Below, piece after piece: positions 1 to 9,280 of a stretch of 64,000 nucleotides of DNA; the stretch's first letter is position 1, and each line of letters opens with the position of its first letter. The position numbers and the translations under genes are program-made. Where the stretch lies: the NCBI RefSeq assembly GCF_000165835.1, contig NC_014640.1, forward strand, positions 868,001-932,000, in the 5' to 3' direction. This stretch comes from Achromobacter xylosoxidans A8 (GTDB lineage Bacteria; Pseudomonadota; Gammaproteobacteria; Burkholderiales; Burkholderiaceae_B). A model generated the notes under the pieces. That model searched no databases and was not told the DNA's origin. It saw only the letters and a list, made by a program, of their open reading frames with translations.

Positions 1-1
1 G

Positions 2-709
2 CGCCTGGCCGAGCAGGCCCGCCAGTTGCGCCAGGTGTACCGGCAGGCGCAGGCGGTGCGCGAATCCTGGCGCGGACTGGAAACCGGCGATCTGCGCCTG
101 GGCGCCAGCACCACCCCCGCCAGCTATCTGCTGCCCAGCCTGGTGGCCGATTTCCGCCATGCCTTTCCGGCGGTCAGCCTGCATCTGTCCGATGGCAACA
201 CGCGTGAGATCGTCGAGCGCCTGCCGGCCCTGGATCTGGCGTTCATCGAAGGCGACGTGCCTACGGGCTTGCCCGCGGACACGGCCGTGCATGCCTGGCG
301 CCAGGACGAAGTGGTGGCGGTGGTGCGCGCGGACCACGCGCTGGCGGGAAAAGGGGCGGTGACGCTGCGCGACCTGGCGGCGTCAGCGCTGATCATGCGC
401 GAACCCGGTTCGGGCGTGCGCCGGCTGGTGGAGCGCGCTTTCGCGGACGCCGGCCTGGCGCCGTCGGTGGGCCTGGAGCTGGCCGGCGTGGAGGGGGTGA
501 AGCAGGCGGTGCGGGCCGGACTGGGCGTGGGCTTCGTGTCGGTCATGTCGATGCGGCACGAGGATGGCGCCCTGGCGGCCTTGCGCCTCTTGCCCAGGCC
601 GCTGACGCGGACCCTGAGCATCCTGGTGCCGCATGCCGACGCGGCCGCCCGCGCCGCCGAACGCTTCCTGGCGATGTGCCTGGCGGTCGGGACGGCGGAC
701 GGCGTTTGA
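2..709 (+). CDS. LysR-family regulator, C-terminal part (5' truncated by window)
   Basis: The reading frame is open from the first bases and ends at a stop at 707-709, so the start and the N-terminal helix-turn-helix lie outside the window. The visible 235 residues begin in the LysR linker helix. They then show a periplasmic-binding-protein-like effector domain with LRLGASTTPASYLLPSL, a typical first strand and loop, and a second subdomain around GVEGVKQAVRAGLGVGFVS. It is presumably a DNA-binding transcriptional regulator of a neighbouring operon to the left. It converges with the M20 hydrolase, leaving 3 bases between the genes. The effector and target cannot be read from the sequence. Confidence 0.85.
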   Translation, partial: RLAEQARQLRQVYRQAQAVRESWRGLETGDLRLGASTTPASYLLPSLVADFRHAFPAVSLHLSDGNTREIVERLPALDLAFIEGDVPTGLPADTAVHAWRQDEVVAVVRADHALAGKGAVTLRDLAASALIMREPGSGVRRLVERAFADAGLAPSVGLELAGVEGVKQAVRAGLGVGFVSVMSMRHEDGALAALRLLPRPLTRTLSILVPHADAAARAAERFLAMCLAVGTADGV

Positions 710-712
710 GGG

Positions 713-1909
713 TCAGGCCTTGGCCAGGCGCTTGAGCGCCAGCTGGACCCAGTAGGTGCCGCCCAGCGGCAGCAGTTCGTCGTTGAAGTCGTAGCTGCCG
801 TTATGCAGCATGCAGGGGCCCAGGCCGTGGCCGCTGTCGCGATGGTCGCCGGTGCCGTTGCCGATCCAGACATAACAGCCCGGCAGTTCCTGCAGCATGA
901 AGGCGAAGTCTTCCGCGCCCATGGTGGGTTGCACGTGGTCGTTGACGTTGGCCTCGCCCACGATGTCGCGCAGCACGTCGGCGCAGAACGCGGCTTCCTC
1001 GGCGTGATTGATGGTGGGCGGGTAGTTGCGCTGGAACGTGAATTCGACCTCGCAGTCCATCGCCGCGCAGGTGTGGCGCGCGATCTCTTCCATACGGCGT
1101 TCGATCAGGTCCAGCACGTCCAGCGTGAAGGTGCGCACGGTGCCGCGCAATTCGGCATGGTTGGGCACGACGTTGTCGGCGCTACCGGCGTGGATCTGCG
1201 TGATGCTGAGCACGGCCGCGTCCAGCGGATTGCGGTTGCGCGTGATGATGGTCTGCAGCGATTGCGCCAGTTGCACGGCCGCCATGACCGGATCGATGCC
1301 CAGGTTGGGCATGCCGGCGTGTGTGCCCTTGCCCTTCACGATGATGGAGAACTCGTTGCTGGAGGCCATGATGGGGCCGGCGGTCAGGCCGAACTGGCCG
1401 GGCTTCATGCCGGGCCAGTTGTGCATGCCGAACACCGCTTCCATGGGAAAGCGTTTGAACAGGCCGTCGTCGATCATGCGCTTGGCGCCGCCGCCGCCTT
1501 CTTCCGCGGGCTGGAAGATCACGTAGACCGTGCCGGCGTAATCGCGGTGCTGCGACAGGTATTGCGCGGCCGCCAGCAGCATGGCCGTGTGGCCGTCGTG
1601 GCCGCAGGCGTGCATCTTGCCGGCGTTGGTGCTGGCGTGCGCGAAGGTGTTGACCTCCTGCATGGGCAGCGCGTCCATGTCGGCGCGCAGGCCCACGGCG
1701 CGGTCGCCCGGCAGATTGCCGCGGATGATGCCGACCACGCCGGTGCCACCCAGGCCCCGGTCGATTTCAATGCCCCATTCCTCGAGTTTCGCGGCCACTA
1801 CGTCGGCGGTGCGGAACTCTTCGAAAGCCAGTTCGGGATGCGCGTGGATGTCGCGGCGGATCTTGGAAATGTCGTGATGCCACGCGACGATGGGTTCGAG
1901 CAGTTTCAT
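713..1909 (-). CDS. M20-family amidohydrolase (aminoacylase/hippurate hydrolase type)
   Basis: A 398-residue zinc metallo-amidohydrolase that would hydrolyse an N-acyl amino acid or related amide in the cytoplasm. Metal-site motifs are visible: GLRADMDALP at 73-82, MHACGHDGH at 99-107 and QPAEEGGGG near 133-141. Further on are the lid dimerisation domain and a C-terminal GAEDFAFM metal-ligand segment. The start at 1909 (MKLLEPIVAW) is preferred over an upstream in-frame ATG because family members begin close to this sequence. It is divergent from fadD with 75 bases between them. The length is normal for HipO/AbgA-like enzymes. The substrate is not determined. Confidence 0.88.
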   Translation of the reverse strand: MKLLEPIVAWHHDISKIRRDIHAHPELAFEEFRTADVVAAKLEEWGIEIDRGLGGTGVVGIIRGNLPGDRAVGLRADMDALPMQEVNTFAHASTNAGKMHACGHDGHTAMLLAAAQYLSQHRDYAGTVYVIFQPAEEGGGGAKRMIDDGLFKRFPMEAVFGMHNWPGMKPGQFGLTAGPIMASSNEFSIIVKGKGTHAGMPNLGIDPVMAAVQLAQSLQTIITRNRNPLDAAVLSITQIHAGSADNVVPNHAELRGTVRTFTLDVLDLIERRMEEIARHTCAAMDCEVEFTFQRNYPPTINHAEEAAFCADVLRDIVGEANVNDHVQPTMGAEDFAFMLQELPGCYVWIGNGTGDHRDSGHGLGPCMLHNGSYDFNDELLPLGGTYWVQLALKRLAKA

Positions 1910-1984
1910 GGAGCTCTCGGGCGAAAAAAGGGAACGCAACAAGGGTATCATCAATCAAAAACCAATTTAATGGAGACAAATACC

Positions 1985-3685
1985 ATGACGCGTCCGTGGC
2001 TTGCCCATTATCCGCAGGGGGTTCCGGCGGAGATATCCACAGAGGGTTATGCCTCCCTGACTGACTTGCTGGATCGGGCCTGCAAGCAGTACGCCTCGCG
2101 CATCGCCTGCACCGCGATGGGCAGCAACATTACCTATGCGCAGCTCGACGCCCATGCGCAAGCGTTCGCCGGCTGGCTGCAAAGCATGGGCCTGGCCAAG
2201 GGCGAGCGGGTGGCATTGATGATGCCGAACGTGCCTGCCTATCTGGTCAGCATGCTGGGCACGCTGCGCGCGGGTCTGGTCGTGGTGAACGTGAATCCGC
2301 TTTACACCGCTGAAGAGCTGCAGCGACAGCTGCAGGACAGCGGCGCGTCGGCCATCGTCATCCTGGAAAATTTCGCGCACACCTTGCAGCGCGTCACGGA
2401 CCGCGGACAGCTCAAGCACATCATCGTGACCGGCCCCGGCGATCTGCTCGGCGGGCTGAAGGCGCCGCTGGTGAATCTGGCTGCGCGCTACGTCAAGAAG
2501 ATCGTGCCCGCATGGCAGATCGATGGCGCCCGCATGCTGCCCGACGTGCTGCGCGACGGCGCGCGCCAGCGCTTTGCGCCGCCGCCGCTGTCGATGGACG
2601 ACGTGGCGGTGCTGCAATACACCGGCGGCACCACCGGCGTGCCCAAGGGCGCGATGCTGTCGCATCGCAATCTGGTGGCCAATGTGCTGCAGACGGAAGC
2701 GGTGGCCCAGCCCGTGGTGCATGACCTCGCGGACCAGCAGCTCACCATCATCAGCGCGCTGCCGCTCTACCACGTGTTCGCGATGACCGTGTGCGGGCTG
2801 TATGGGCTGCATGCCGGCATGCGCAACGTGCTTATCATCAACCCGCGCGACCAGCCTTCGCTCATCAACGCGTGGCGCAAGGTGCCGATCAATGTGTTCC
2901 CCGGCGTTAATACGCTGTTTAACGCACTGGCGCACAACGACGACTTCGCCCGCCTGGACTTTTCTGCCTTGCGGCTGACCTTGGGCGGCGGCATGGCGGT
3001 GCAGCAGCAGGTCGCCGAACGTTGGCTGAAGATTACGGGCAGGCCGCTGATCGAAGGCTATGGCCTGTCGGAAACCTCGCCGGTGGCGACCGTGAATCCC
3101 ACCAACGCGACCGCGTACTCCGGCTCCATCGGCCTGCCGCTGCCGTCCACCGACGTGGCCATCCTGGACGACGAAGGCCATGAAGTGCCGCTGGGCGAGC
3201 GTGGCGAAGTGGGTATCCGCGGGCCGCAGGTCATGCTGGGATACTGGCAGAAGCCCGAGGAAACCCGCCACTCCATGACCGCCGACGGCTACTTCCGCAC
3301 CGGCGACATCGGCATCATGGACGAGCAGGGCTATACCCGCATCGTCGATCGCAAGAAAGACATGATCGCGGTGTCGGGCTTCAAGGTCTATCCGAACGAG
3401 GTCGAGGCCGCAGTGGCGCAGCACCCCGGCGTGCTGGAATGCGCGGCGATCGGCGTGCCGGACGAGCACTCGGGCGAGGCCGTCAAGGTGTTCGTGGTGC
3501 GGCGGGACCCGACGCTGACTGAAGCGCAGATCCAGGATTGGTGCCGCGAAAAGCTCACGGGCTACAAGCGTCCGCGCTACGTGGAATTCCGCGACGAGCT
3601 GCCCAAGAGCAACGTGGGCAAGATACTGCGCCGGGAGCTGCGTCCCGATGCGGTTGCGGGTGCGCCCACGGGCACCGCGGCGTAA
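1985..3685 (+). CDS. fadD: long-chain fatty acid--CoA ligase
   Basis: A 566-residue ANL-superfamily adenylating enzyme that activates fatty acids to acyl-CoA for beta-oxidation. The AMP/P-loop motif YTGGTTGVPKG starts at residue 212, the GYGLSETSP motif lies near 358-366, and the hinge and C-terminal GDIG, DRKKDMI and SNVGKILRREL motifs follow. The N-terminus (WLAHYPQGVPAEI, LMMPN, VNVNPLYT) closely resembles E. coli FadD. The ATG at 1985 is chosen because GGAG at 1972-1975 sits nine bases upstream. An in-frame ATG at 1970 would leave no ribosome site. It is divergent from the M20 hydrolase and convergent with the inositol phosphatase. Confidence 0.92.
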   Translation: MTRPWLAHYPQGVPAEISTEGYASLTDLLDRACKQYASRIACTAMGSNITYAQLDAHAQAFAGWLQSMGLAKGERVALMMPNVPAYLVSMLGTLRAGLVVVNVNPLYTAEELQRQLQDSGASAIVILENFAHTLQRVTDRGQLKHIIVTGPGDLLGGLKAPLVNLAARYVKKIVPAWQIDGARMLPDVLRDGARQRFAPPPLSMDDVAVLQYTGGTTGVPKGAMLSHRNLVANVLQTEAVAQPVVHDLADQQLTIISALPLYHVFAMTVCGLYGLHAGMRNVLIINPRDQPSLINAWRKVPINVFPGVNTLFNALAHNDDFARLDFSALRLTLGGGMAVQQQVAERWLKITGRPLIEGYGLSETSPVATVNPTNATAYSGSIGLPLPSTDVAILDDEGHEVPLGERGEVGIRGPQVMLGYWQKPEETRHSMTADGYFRTGDIGIMDEQGYTRIVDRKKDMIAVSGFKVYPNEVEAAVAQHPGVLECAAIGVPDEHSGEAVKVFVVRRDPTLTEAQIQDWCREKLTGYKRPRYVEFRDELPKSNVGKILRRELRPDAVAGAPTGTAA

Positions 3686-3691
3686 GGGCCG

Positions 3692-4567
3692 TCAGTCCTT
3701 CTTGTCCAGGTGCGGCGCGATCATTTCGTGCAAGGCGCGCTCGATGGCCTTGTTGCCGGCCACGACGCGCCCGCCGATGGGCCAGGGATCCTGCCGGTGC
3801 ATGTCCGAACACGCGCCGCCCGCTTCGCGCAGGATCAGCGTGCCGGCAGCCACGTCCCAGGGCGCCAGGCCCATTTCCCAATAGCCGTCATAGCGGCCGC
3901 AGGCGGTCCATGCCAGGTCCAACGCAGCCGCGCCCATGCGGCGCACACCGCGGGCGCGGTTGATGGCGTCGTGCAGCATGGGCATATATTGCGCGGCGAA
4001 TGAAAAGTCGCGGAACGGAAACCCGGTGGCCAGAACGGCGTCTTCGATGGTCGGCGTGCGCGAACACTTGATGCGCCGGCCGTTGAGCCAGGCGCCCAGG
4101 CCGTGGACCGCGGTAAAGAGTTCCTCGCGGCAGGGGTCGTACACCACGCCGACCACGGGCGTGTCCTCGGCCAGCGTTTCGGTGGCTGATATGGCGGTGC
4201 CGGCGTGCGCGATCAGCGCGATCGACACCGCGTAATGCGGAATGTCGTGCAGGAAGTTGGTGGTGCCGTCCAGCGGATCGATATACCAGGTGGCGCTGCC
4301 CTGCGGCTTGCCGCCGGTCTCTTCGGCGACGATGCCGAATTTGGGCGTGCGCGCTTGCAGCTCCTGGATAATGGCAGCCTCCGCCTCGCGGTCCGCCTGG
4401 GACACGAGATCGTTGCGCGCCTTGCGGTCGATCACGAGATCCGCGCGGTGATGCGCGTAGGATTGCAGTATGGCCGCGCCGGCATGGGCCGCCGTGACTG
4501 CCGCGTCGATCGCGGCGCACAGGTCGATGGGCGAGGTCTGCGAGCGGGGCTGATCGTAGGTATCCAT
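3692..4567 (-). CDS. suhB: inositol monophosphatase family protein
   Basis: A 291-residue Mg-dependent phosphatase of the IMPase/SuhB family. EETGG at 82-86 and DPLDGTTNF at 97-105 supply metal ligands, and the C-terminal APWDVAAG motif supplies the last aspartate. The ATG at 4567 (MDTYDQPRS) gives the normal family length. A much longer in-frame extension upstream runs antisense to mnmC and is not real. It is divergent from mnmC. SuhB proteins dephosphorylate inositol-1-phosphate and in some bacteria join rRNA antitermination complexes; which role applies here cannot be seen. Confidence 0.9.
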   Translation of the reverse strand: MDTYDQPRSQTSPIDLCAAIDAAVTAAHAGAAILQSYAHHRADLVIDRKARNDLVSQADREAEAAIIQELQARTPKFGIVAEETGGKPQGSATWYIDPLDGTTNFLHDIPHYAVSIALIAHAGTAISATETLAEDTPVVGVVYDPCREELFTAVHGLGAWLNGRRIKCSRTPTIEDAVLATGFPFRDFSFAAQYMPMLHDAINRARGVRRMGAAALDLAWTACGRYDGYWEMGLAPWDVAAGTLILREAGGACSDMHRQDPWPIGGRVVAGNKAIERALHEMIAPHLDKKD

Positions 4568-4711
4568 GAAACCAGTGTAAGCCCATGTATGCGTCAACTC
4601 CGTGGCTGCGCCCCTAAACCGCCGCGCCGCGTGTGGCGTCCGCCCAACGCAGCCGCATCCGATAATCCGCGCTGAGTCCCATTCTCCATTTCGTCCGCCG
4701 TCGCCGTTTCC

Positions 4712-6583
4712 ATGTCCTCTAGCTATGCTCCCCTGATCCCCGCCAAGGCTGAGTTCGACGCCGACGGCCGGCTCTACAGTCCCGCTTATGGCGATGTCTA
4801 CCATTCGCCATCGGGTGCGTTGGGCCAGGCGGAACACGTGTTCCTGCGAGGCAACGGCCTGCCCGAGCGTTGGCGTGGTCGCCGCGGTTTCACCGTTTGC
4901 GAAACGGGCTTCGGGTTGGGGCTGAACTTCCTGGCCCTCTGGAAAGCATGGCGCGACGATCCCCTGCGCAGCGCCGCGCTGCACGTGGTGTCGCTTGAAG
5001 GGCATCCCTTCGAACGCGAAGACCTGGCGGCTTTGCTGGCCCGCTACGCGCCCGAGTCCCTGGCCGGCCTGGGACGGCAGCTGGCAGAGCGATGGCCGGT
5101 CCTGTTGCCCGGATTGCATCGCCTGGAGTTCGAGGGCGGCGCCGTCACGCTGACGCTGGGCTTCGGCGATGCCCAGGTCCTGGCGCCCCGCCTGAACGCG
5201 AGCGTGGACGCATTCTTCCTGGACGGCTTCGCGCCGGAGCGCAATCCGCGGATGTGGGAGCTTTCCCTGCTGCGCGACCTGGCCACGCTGGCCGCACCCG
5301 GCGCCACGCTGGCTACCTGGGCCTGCACCGGCGAATTGCGCCAGACCTTGCGGACGGCGGGTTTCGAGGCGCGGCGGGCGCCCGGCTACGGCGGCAAATG
5401 GCATATGACCGTGGCGGCTGCCATCGCGCCGGGCTGCGCGGCCCCGAGCGCCCCGGACGAGGATTCCCGCCACGCCGTGGTGGTGGGGGCGGGGCTGGCG
5501 GGCGCAGGCATTGCCCAGGCATTGGCCGCGCGCGGGTGGCGTGTGACGGTGCTCGACGCAGGCCTGGCGCAGGGCGCGCCATCGCATGCCGGGCATGTCG
5601 CGGCGGCTTTGACTCCGGTGGTGGCGCGCGATGACAACGCGCGGGCGCGTCTGTCGCGCGCGGGCAGTCTGCGCGCGTTGGCGCGATGGCAAAGCCTGCC
5701 CGAAGGCGCGGCGCCGCTGGTCTGCGGCACCGTGCAGTTGGAGCGCGACGAAGGCCGGTCCGCGGCGCTGGCCGGCACCCTGGAGACCTTGGCCTTTCCC
5801 GGGCACTGGGTGCGCCAGGTGAACCGCGACGAAGCCAGCGCCCTGGCCGGCCTGCCGCTGGCGCGGGGCGGGGTGTATTTCGGACAGGGCATGTTGCTGC
5901 AGCCTGGCAGGCTGATAGAGGCGCTGCTGGCGGCGGACGGCGTGACGGTCCTGCCCGGCAAGGTGGCCAGTGTCGACCGCAACGGCGCGGGCTGGAGCGT
6001 GCGCGATCTGGCCGGCGCCGAGCTGGCGCGCGCCGATACCGTCATCCTGGCCAATGCGTTCGGCGCGCGCGCCGTGCTGGCCGATAGCGGTCTGCTGGAT
6101 CCCTTGCCCCGTGTGGCGCAGATGCATGCGCTCGCGGGCGAGGTAACGCTGGTGCCAGCCCGGGCACTGCACGGCGGTCCGCGCTGCATCGTCGGCGGCG
6201 AGGGCTATCTGCTGCCCGATGTGGGCACCGGTTGCGTGGCCGGCAGCACTTACGTGCATGGCGCGGCCGAAGCGCGGGTCGGCGCCGAAGGTCAGCGTGT
6301 CACCCTGGACAAGGCTGCGGGCCTGCTGGGCGGCGGCTTTCCGGACTTTGATTCCCTGGAGCCTGGCAGCCTGCCGGGTTGGGCCGGCTGGCGGGCCGTG
6401 CTGCCGGGGCGGCTGCCGGCCGTGGGCGAGCTTCCTCAGGCCCCGGGTCTGTGGCTGGCCGTCGGTTACGCGTCGCGCGGCCTTTCATGGTCGGCGCTGA
6501 TGGGCGACCTGATCGCCGCGCGCCTGGCCGGCGAGCCGTCGCCCCTGGAAACAGATCTGGCGCAACTTATTTCGCCACGTTGA
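4712..6583 (+). CDS. mnmC: bifunctional tRNA 5-methylaminomethyl-2-thiouridine biosynthesis protein MnmC
   Basis: A 623-residue two-domain enzyme finishing the mnm5s2U modification at wobble U34 of tRNAs such as tRNA-Lys(UUU), which is also encoded in this window. The N-terminal MnmC2 methyltransferase has the SAM motif [10 protein letters not shown] at 64-73 and [15 protein letters not shown] near 169-183. The C-terminal MnmC1 FAD oxidase begins near 254 with [15 protein letters not shown] and ends with the family signature [14 protein letters not shown]. The domain order and length are normal. The ATG at 4712 follows the divergent suhB start by 144 bases. Confidence 0.95.
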   Translation: MSSSYAPLIPAKAEFDADGRLYSPAYGDVYHSPSGALGQAEHVFLRGNGLPERWRGRRGFTVCETGFGLGLNFLALWKAWRDDPLRSAALHVVSLEGHPFEREDLAALLARYAPESLAGLGRQLAERWPVLLPGLHRLEFEGGAVTLTLGFGDAQVLAPRLNASVDAFFLDGFAPERNPRMWELSLLRDLATLAAPGATLATWACTGELRQTLRTAGFEARRAPGYGGKWHMTVAAAIAPGCAAPSAPDEDSRHAVVVGAGLAGAGIAQALAARGWRVTVLDAGLAQGAPSHAGHVAAALTPVVARDDNARARLSRAGSLRALARWQSLPEGAAPLVCGTVQLERDEGRSAALAGTLETLAFPGHWVRQVNRDEASALAGLPLARGGVYFGQGMLLQPGRLIEALLAADGVTVLPGKVASVDRNGAGWSVRDLAGAELARADTVILANAFGARAVLADSGLLDPLPRVAQMHALAGEVTLVPARALHGGPRCIVGGEGYLLPDVGTGCVAGSTYVHGAAEARVGAEGQRVTLDKAAGLLGGGFPDFDSLEPGSLPGWAGWRAVLPGRLPAVGELPQAPGLWLAVGYASRGLSWSALMGDLIAARLAGEPSPLETDLAQLISPR

Positions 6584-6648
6584 AAAAAAGCCGGGAAGGG
6601 GGAACGGGGGCATCCCGCAGGTGGCGTAGAATGGCAGGAATTGCCAGG

Positions 6649-6696
6649 ATTTGGCGCCAAATTGGCCTGAGTTGGCCGCGAACCTGGCGTTTTGGC
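6649..6696. promoter_or_regulatory. palindrome plus phased TTGGC repeats upstream of the GH31-like gene
   Basis: A perfect 14-bp palindrome, ATTTGGCGCCAAAT, lies at 6649-6662. The pentamer TTGGC begins at 6651, 6662, 6672 and 6692, spacings of 11, 10 and 20 bases, so all copies face the same side of the helix. The block is in the 272-base gap between mnmC and the GH31-like gene. It could be an operator for the downstream gene. No regulator gene is adjacent, so the binding protein is unknown. Confidence 0.4.
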
Positions 6697-6855
6697 GGGT
6701 CGAAGGCCGCTCCTTTTGGGGGCGCTGGCCGAAGGCTTTAGACCCCTTTTATGGATGAGTTCGCAATCCAAAAGAGGGACCGAGTTTATTTCAAAGCCCA
6801 AATCCGTCAAAATAGCGTCTTTTGATGGTTTTTGGCTTAAGCCGGGGGATGCTCT

Positions 6856-9081
6856 GTGCCGCCCAAGTTCGACTTTGCCCATACTACCCAGCTCGACAAT
6901 GTCGAGCTGTTGACGTCCCGCCCCAGTCGCATCGATTTCGACGCGGGCGATGGGTTGCACCTGGTAGTCGAGGCGCATGCGCCTGGTGTTTTTCGCCTGC
7001 GCTGCGGCGAGGCGAATCACCTTAATGATGACAAGCCCGGCGCGCGTGCTCGCGCCGTGGCGGAAATGCTGCTCGCGCGCCAAGAGGCCGTGGGCGAAGC
7101 CGTTATCGCTCCGCGCGACGACGGGGAAGGCTGGCGGATCACCCAGGGCGACGTCTCCCTGGAAATCCTGTCCAACCCCGTGCGGGTCGCGATCTACCGC
7201 AACGACGAGCGGGTGTTCGAGTCCGAGGTCTCCGCGCATACGCCCGCATTCGGGCACAACGCGCTGGATCAGGCCGACGACGCCGTCTGGACGGCGGGCT
7301 TTACGCTGCAGTCCGATGAGCGCGTGTACGGACTGGGCGAAACTCCGGGCGACCTGAACCGCCGCGAAGAATCCGTGGTTTCCGACGATCCCGAGCACCG
7401 CGCCTTGCCTTTGGCATGGAGTCCGCGCGGCTGGGGCGTCTACGTCAACACGATGCGCCGCGTGGAGCATTCGGTGGGCGTGGCGCCCGCGGATTCCGCC
7501 TACGTGCTGACCGTGGACGACGTCGTGCTGGACGTGTTCCTGTTCGCTGGCGAACCCGGTGAAATCCTCAATCAGTACACCGCCCTGACCGGCCGCGCCG
7601 GCCAACCCTCGCTGTGGGCGATGGGAGCATGGCTGCAGCAGGCCCCGGGCGAGATGCCCACGGATACCGTGGCCCTGGTAGCCCGCATGCGCGAAAACCA
7701 GATTCCGGTTGATGCCGTGACGCTGGCGCAGCCGGCGGCCTGGGGCTTCCAGTCGGACAAGACGGTTTTCGAATGGGATGCCCAGCGCTTCCCCGACGCC
7801 AAGCAGATGCTGGCGCTGTTCCACAAGCACCATGTGCATGTCGCCGCTTCCGGCTTCCCCGGCGTGCTGAAGACCAGCCCGCTGTTCGAAGAACTCGAAG
7901 ACCGTGGCTGGCTGCTGGCCAAGGACGATGGTTCGGCGCAGGTGTTCGACGGCAACGCCGCTACCTCGGGACAGCCCTATGGCCTGCTGGACCTGACCTA
8001 CCGCGACATCTACAACCTGTGGGTGGAGCGCCATCGCCAACTGGTCGAAGACGGCCTGGACGCGCCCGCGTGCGACGCCCAGATCGCCATCCCTGACGGC
8101 GTCACCGCCCGCAACGGCGAAACCGGCCCCGCGCTGCGCAGCATGTATCCGCTGCTGGTGCGCCGCGCGCTGTTCGACGCGGTCGCCGGCCTGAAGGTCC
8201 CGCCGGAAGGGGTGGTGCCCAGCTCCGACCTGTTCCCCGCTGCCCAGCGTCTGCCGTGGCAGGTTGGGCCGCAGGCTGAAAACACCTGGGAAGGGCTGCG
8301 CCACACCCTGCGCACCGCCTTGTCGATCGGCGCCAGCGGCTTGCCCGTCCAGGTGCACGGCATCGGCTCGGCCGCGCGCGACCGCGCCAGCATGACGCCG
8401 GAACTGTATCTGCGTTGGCTGACCGCCGGCGTGTTCTCGTCGAACTTCGCCTTCCAGGGCGTGGACGGCCTGATGCCCTGGGACTTCGGCGAAGAAACCC
8501 TGGCGCACGCCAAGACCTGGATGCAGTGGCGCTATCGCCTGGTGCCTTATGTGCTGGGCGCCATCGAGGACTCGGCGCGCACCGGCCTGCCGGTGCAGCG
8601 GTCCATGGCCATGTCGTTCCCGAACGATCCCGTCTCGCATGATTGGGACTTGCAGTACCTGCTGGGCCCGGCCCTGCTGGTAGCGCCCATCACGGAACCG
8701 GGTAAGCAAGTGCGCGTCTACCTGCCCAAGGGCGAAGCCTGGTGGGACCTGAATACGGGGCACCGCTATGAAGGCGGCACCACCTGGACCATCGATTGCG
8801 AATTGGGCCAGTTCCCCGTGTTCGGCCGCGAAGGGCACATGCTCTGTCTGGGGCCGGCGGCGCAGCATACGGGCGAGTTCAACTCGGCCCGCATCCTGGA
8901 CGAGGTCTGGATGTTCGGCATGCCGGTGCACAACCCGGTTGTCATGCGCAACAAGATCCGCGTGATGCAGATGCAGGGCTCCAGCTACATCAAGGGGCTG
9001 GAAGGCCTGCGCATTTCTCCGTCCGAGGGCCTGGAGGTCAAGCGCCGCGGCGCGGAAGTCCGCATCTCGCGCGCACGCTGA
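6856..9081 (+). CDS. glycoside hydrolase family 31-like protein, probably catalytically impaired
   Basis: A 741-residue protein with GH31 (alpha-glucosidase/alpha-xylosidase) layout: an N-terminal beta domain with VYGLGETPGDLNRR, a barrel domain and C-terminal beta domains (LLGPALLVAPITEPG). Compared from memory with E. coli YicI, the nucleophile aspartate may survive at D407 (ACDAQIAIP) but the surrounding KTDFGE motif is gone. The acid/base aspartate aligns with Q473, and SHDIGG has become VHGIGS (G502). It may therefore be a non-hydrolytic or altered homologue. The GTG start at 6856 has GGGGG seven bases upstream. There is no signal peptide. A strong terminator follows at 9114. Confidence 0.75.
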   Translation: MPPKFDFAHTTQLDNVELLTSRPSRIDFDAGDGLHLVVEAHAPGVFRLRCGEANHLNDDKPGARARAVAEMLLARQEAVGEAVIAPRDDGEGWRITQGDVSLEILSNPVRVAIYRNDERVFESEVSAHTPAFGHNALDQADDAVWTAGFTLQSDERVYGLGETPGDLNRREESVVSDDPEHRALPLAWSPRGWGVYVNTMRRVEHSVGVAPADSAYVLTVDDVVLDVFLFAGEPGEILNQYTALTGRAGQPSLWAMGAWLQQAPGEMPTDTVALVARMRENQIPVDAVTLAQPAAWGFQSDKTVFEWDAQRFPDAKQMLALFHKHHVHVAASGFPGVLKTSPLFEELEDRGWLLAKDDGSAQVFDGNAATSGQPYGLLDLTYRDIYNLWVERHRQLVEDGLDAPACDAQIAIPDGVTARNGETGPALRSMYPLLVRRALFDAVAGLKVPPEGVVPSSDLFPAAQRLPWQVGPQAENTWEGLRHTLRTALSIGASGLPVQVHGIGSAARDRASMTPELYLRWLTAGVFSSNFAFQGVDGLMPWDFGEETLAHAKTWMQWRYRLVPYVLGAIEDSARTGLPVQRSMAMSFPNDPVSHDWDLQYLLGPALLVAPITEPGKQVRVYLPKGEAWWDLNTGHRYEGGTTWTIDCELGQFPVFGREGHMLCLGPAAQHTGEFNSARILDEVWMFGMPVHNPVVMRNKIRVMQMQGSSYIKGLEGLRISPSEGLEVKRRGAEVRISRAR

Positions 9082-9113
9082 ACCAACCGGCTGCGGCCGG
9101 TCCGGCAAAAACT

Positions 9114-9150
9114 GGGCAGTCAGGAAGGCTTTCCTTCCTGACTGCCCTTT
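9114..9150 (+). terminator. Rho-independent terminator after the GH31-like gene
   Basis: A perfect 15-bp stem pairs 9114-9128 (GGGCAGTCAGGAAGG) with 9133-9147 around a CTTT loop, followed by a short T tract. It lies 32 bases after the GH31-like stop and separates that gene from metNIQ. Confidence 0.85.
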
Positions 9151-9280
9151 CCGCGTTATGGCATGTGCTCCATAGGGACGCAACAAGGCGCGGGCGCAGG
9201 CTTTTATATTACTTGTAGTTATAAAAAATGAAAGAAACAGTCGTTCTCTGTAGAAGAGAAAAGATACAAAATCGCTTGCC

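Noticed and set aside
803..1984. Open plus-strand frame antisense to the M20 hydrolase, continuous with fadD (giving 960 residues)
   Set aside because: It is a high-GC shadow frame rich in His/Ala/Arg. The FadD homology and the ribosome site place the real start at 1985.
4568..6259. Long minus-strand frame extending the inositol phosphatase through mnmC
   Set aside because: It is antisense to clear MnmC coding sequence, shows no family signature and lies upstream of a normal IMPase start.
9152..9280. Possible SAM/methionine riboswitch before metN
   Set aside because: I could not find conserved riboswitch helices or a terminator/anti-terminator pair in the 129-base leader.
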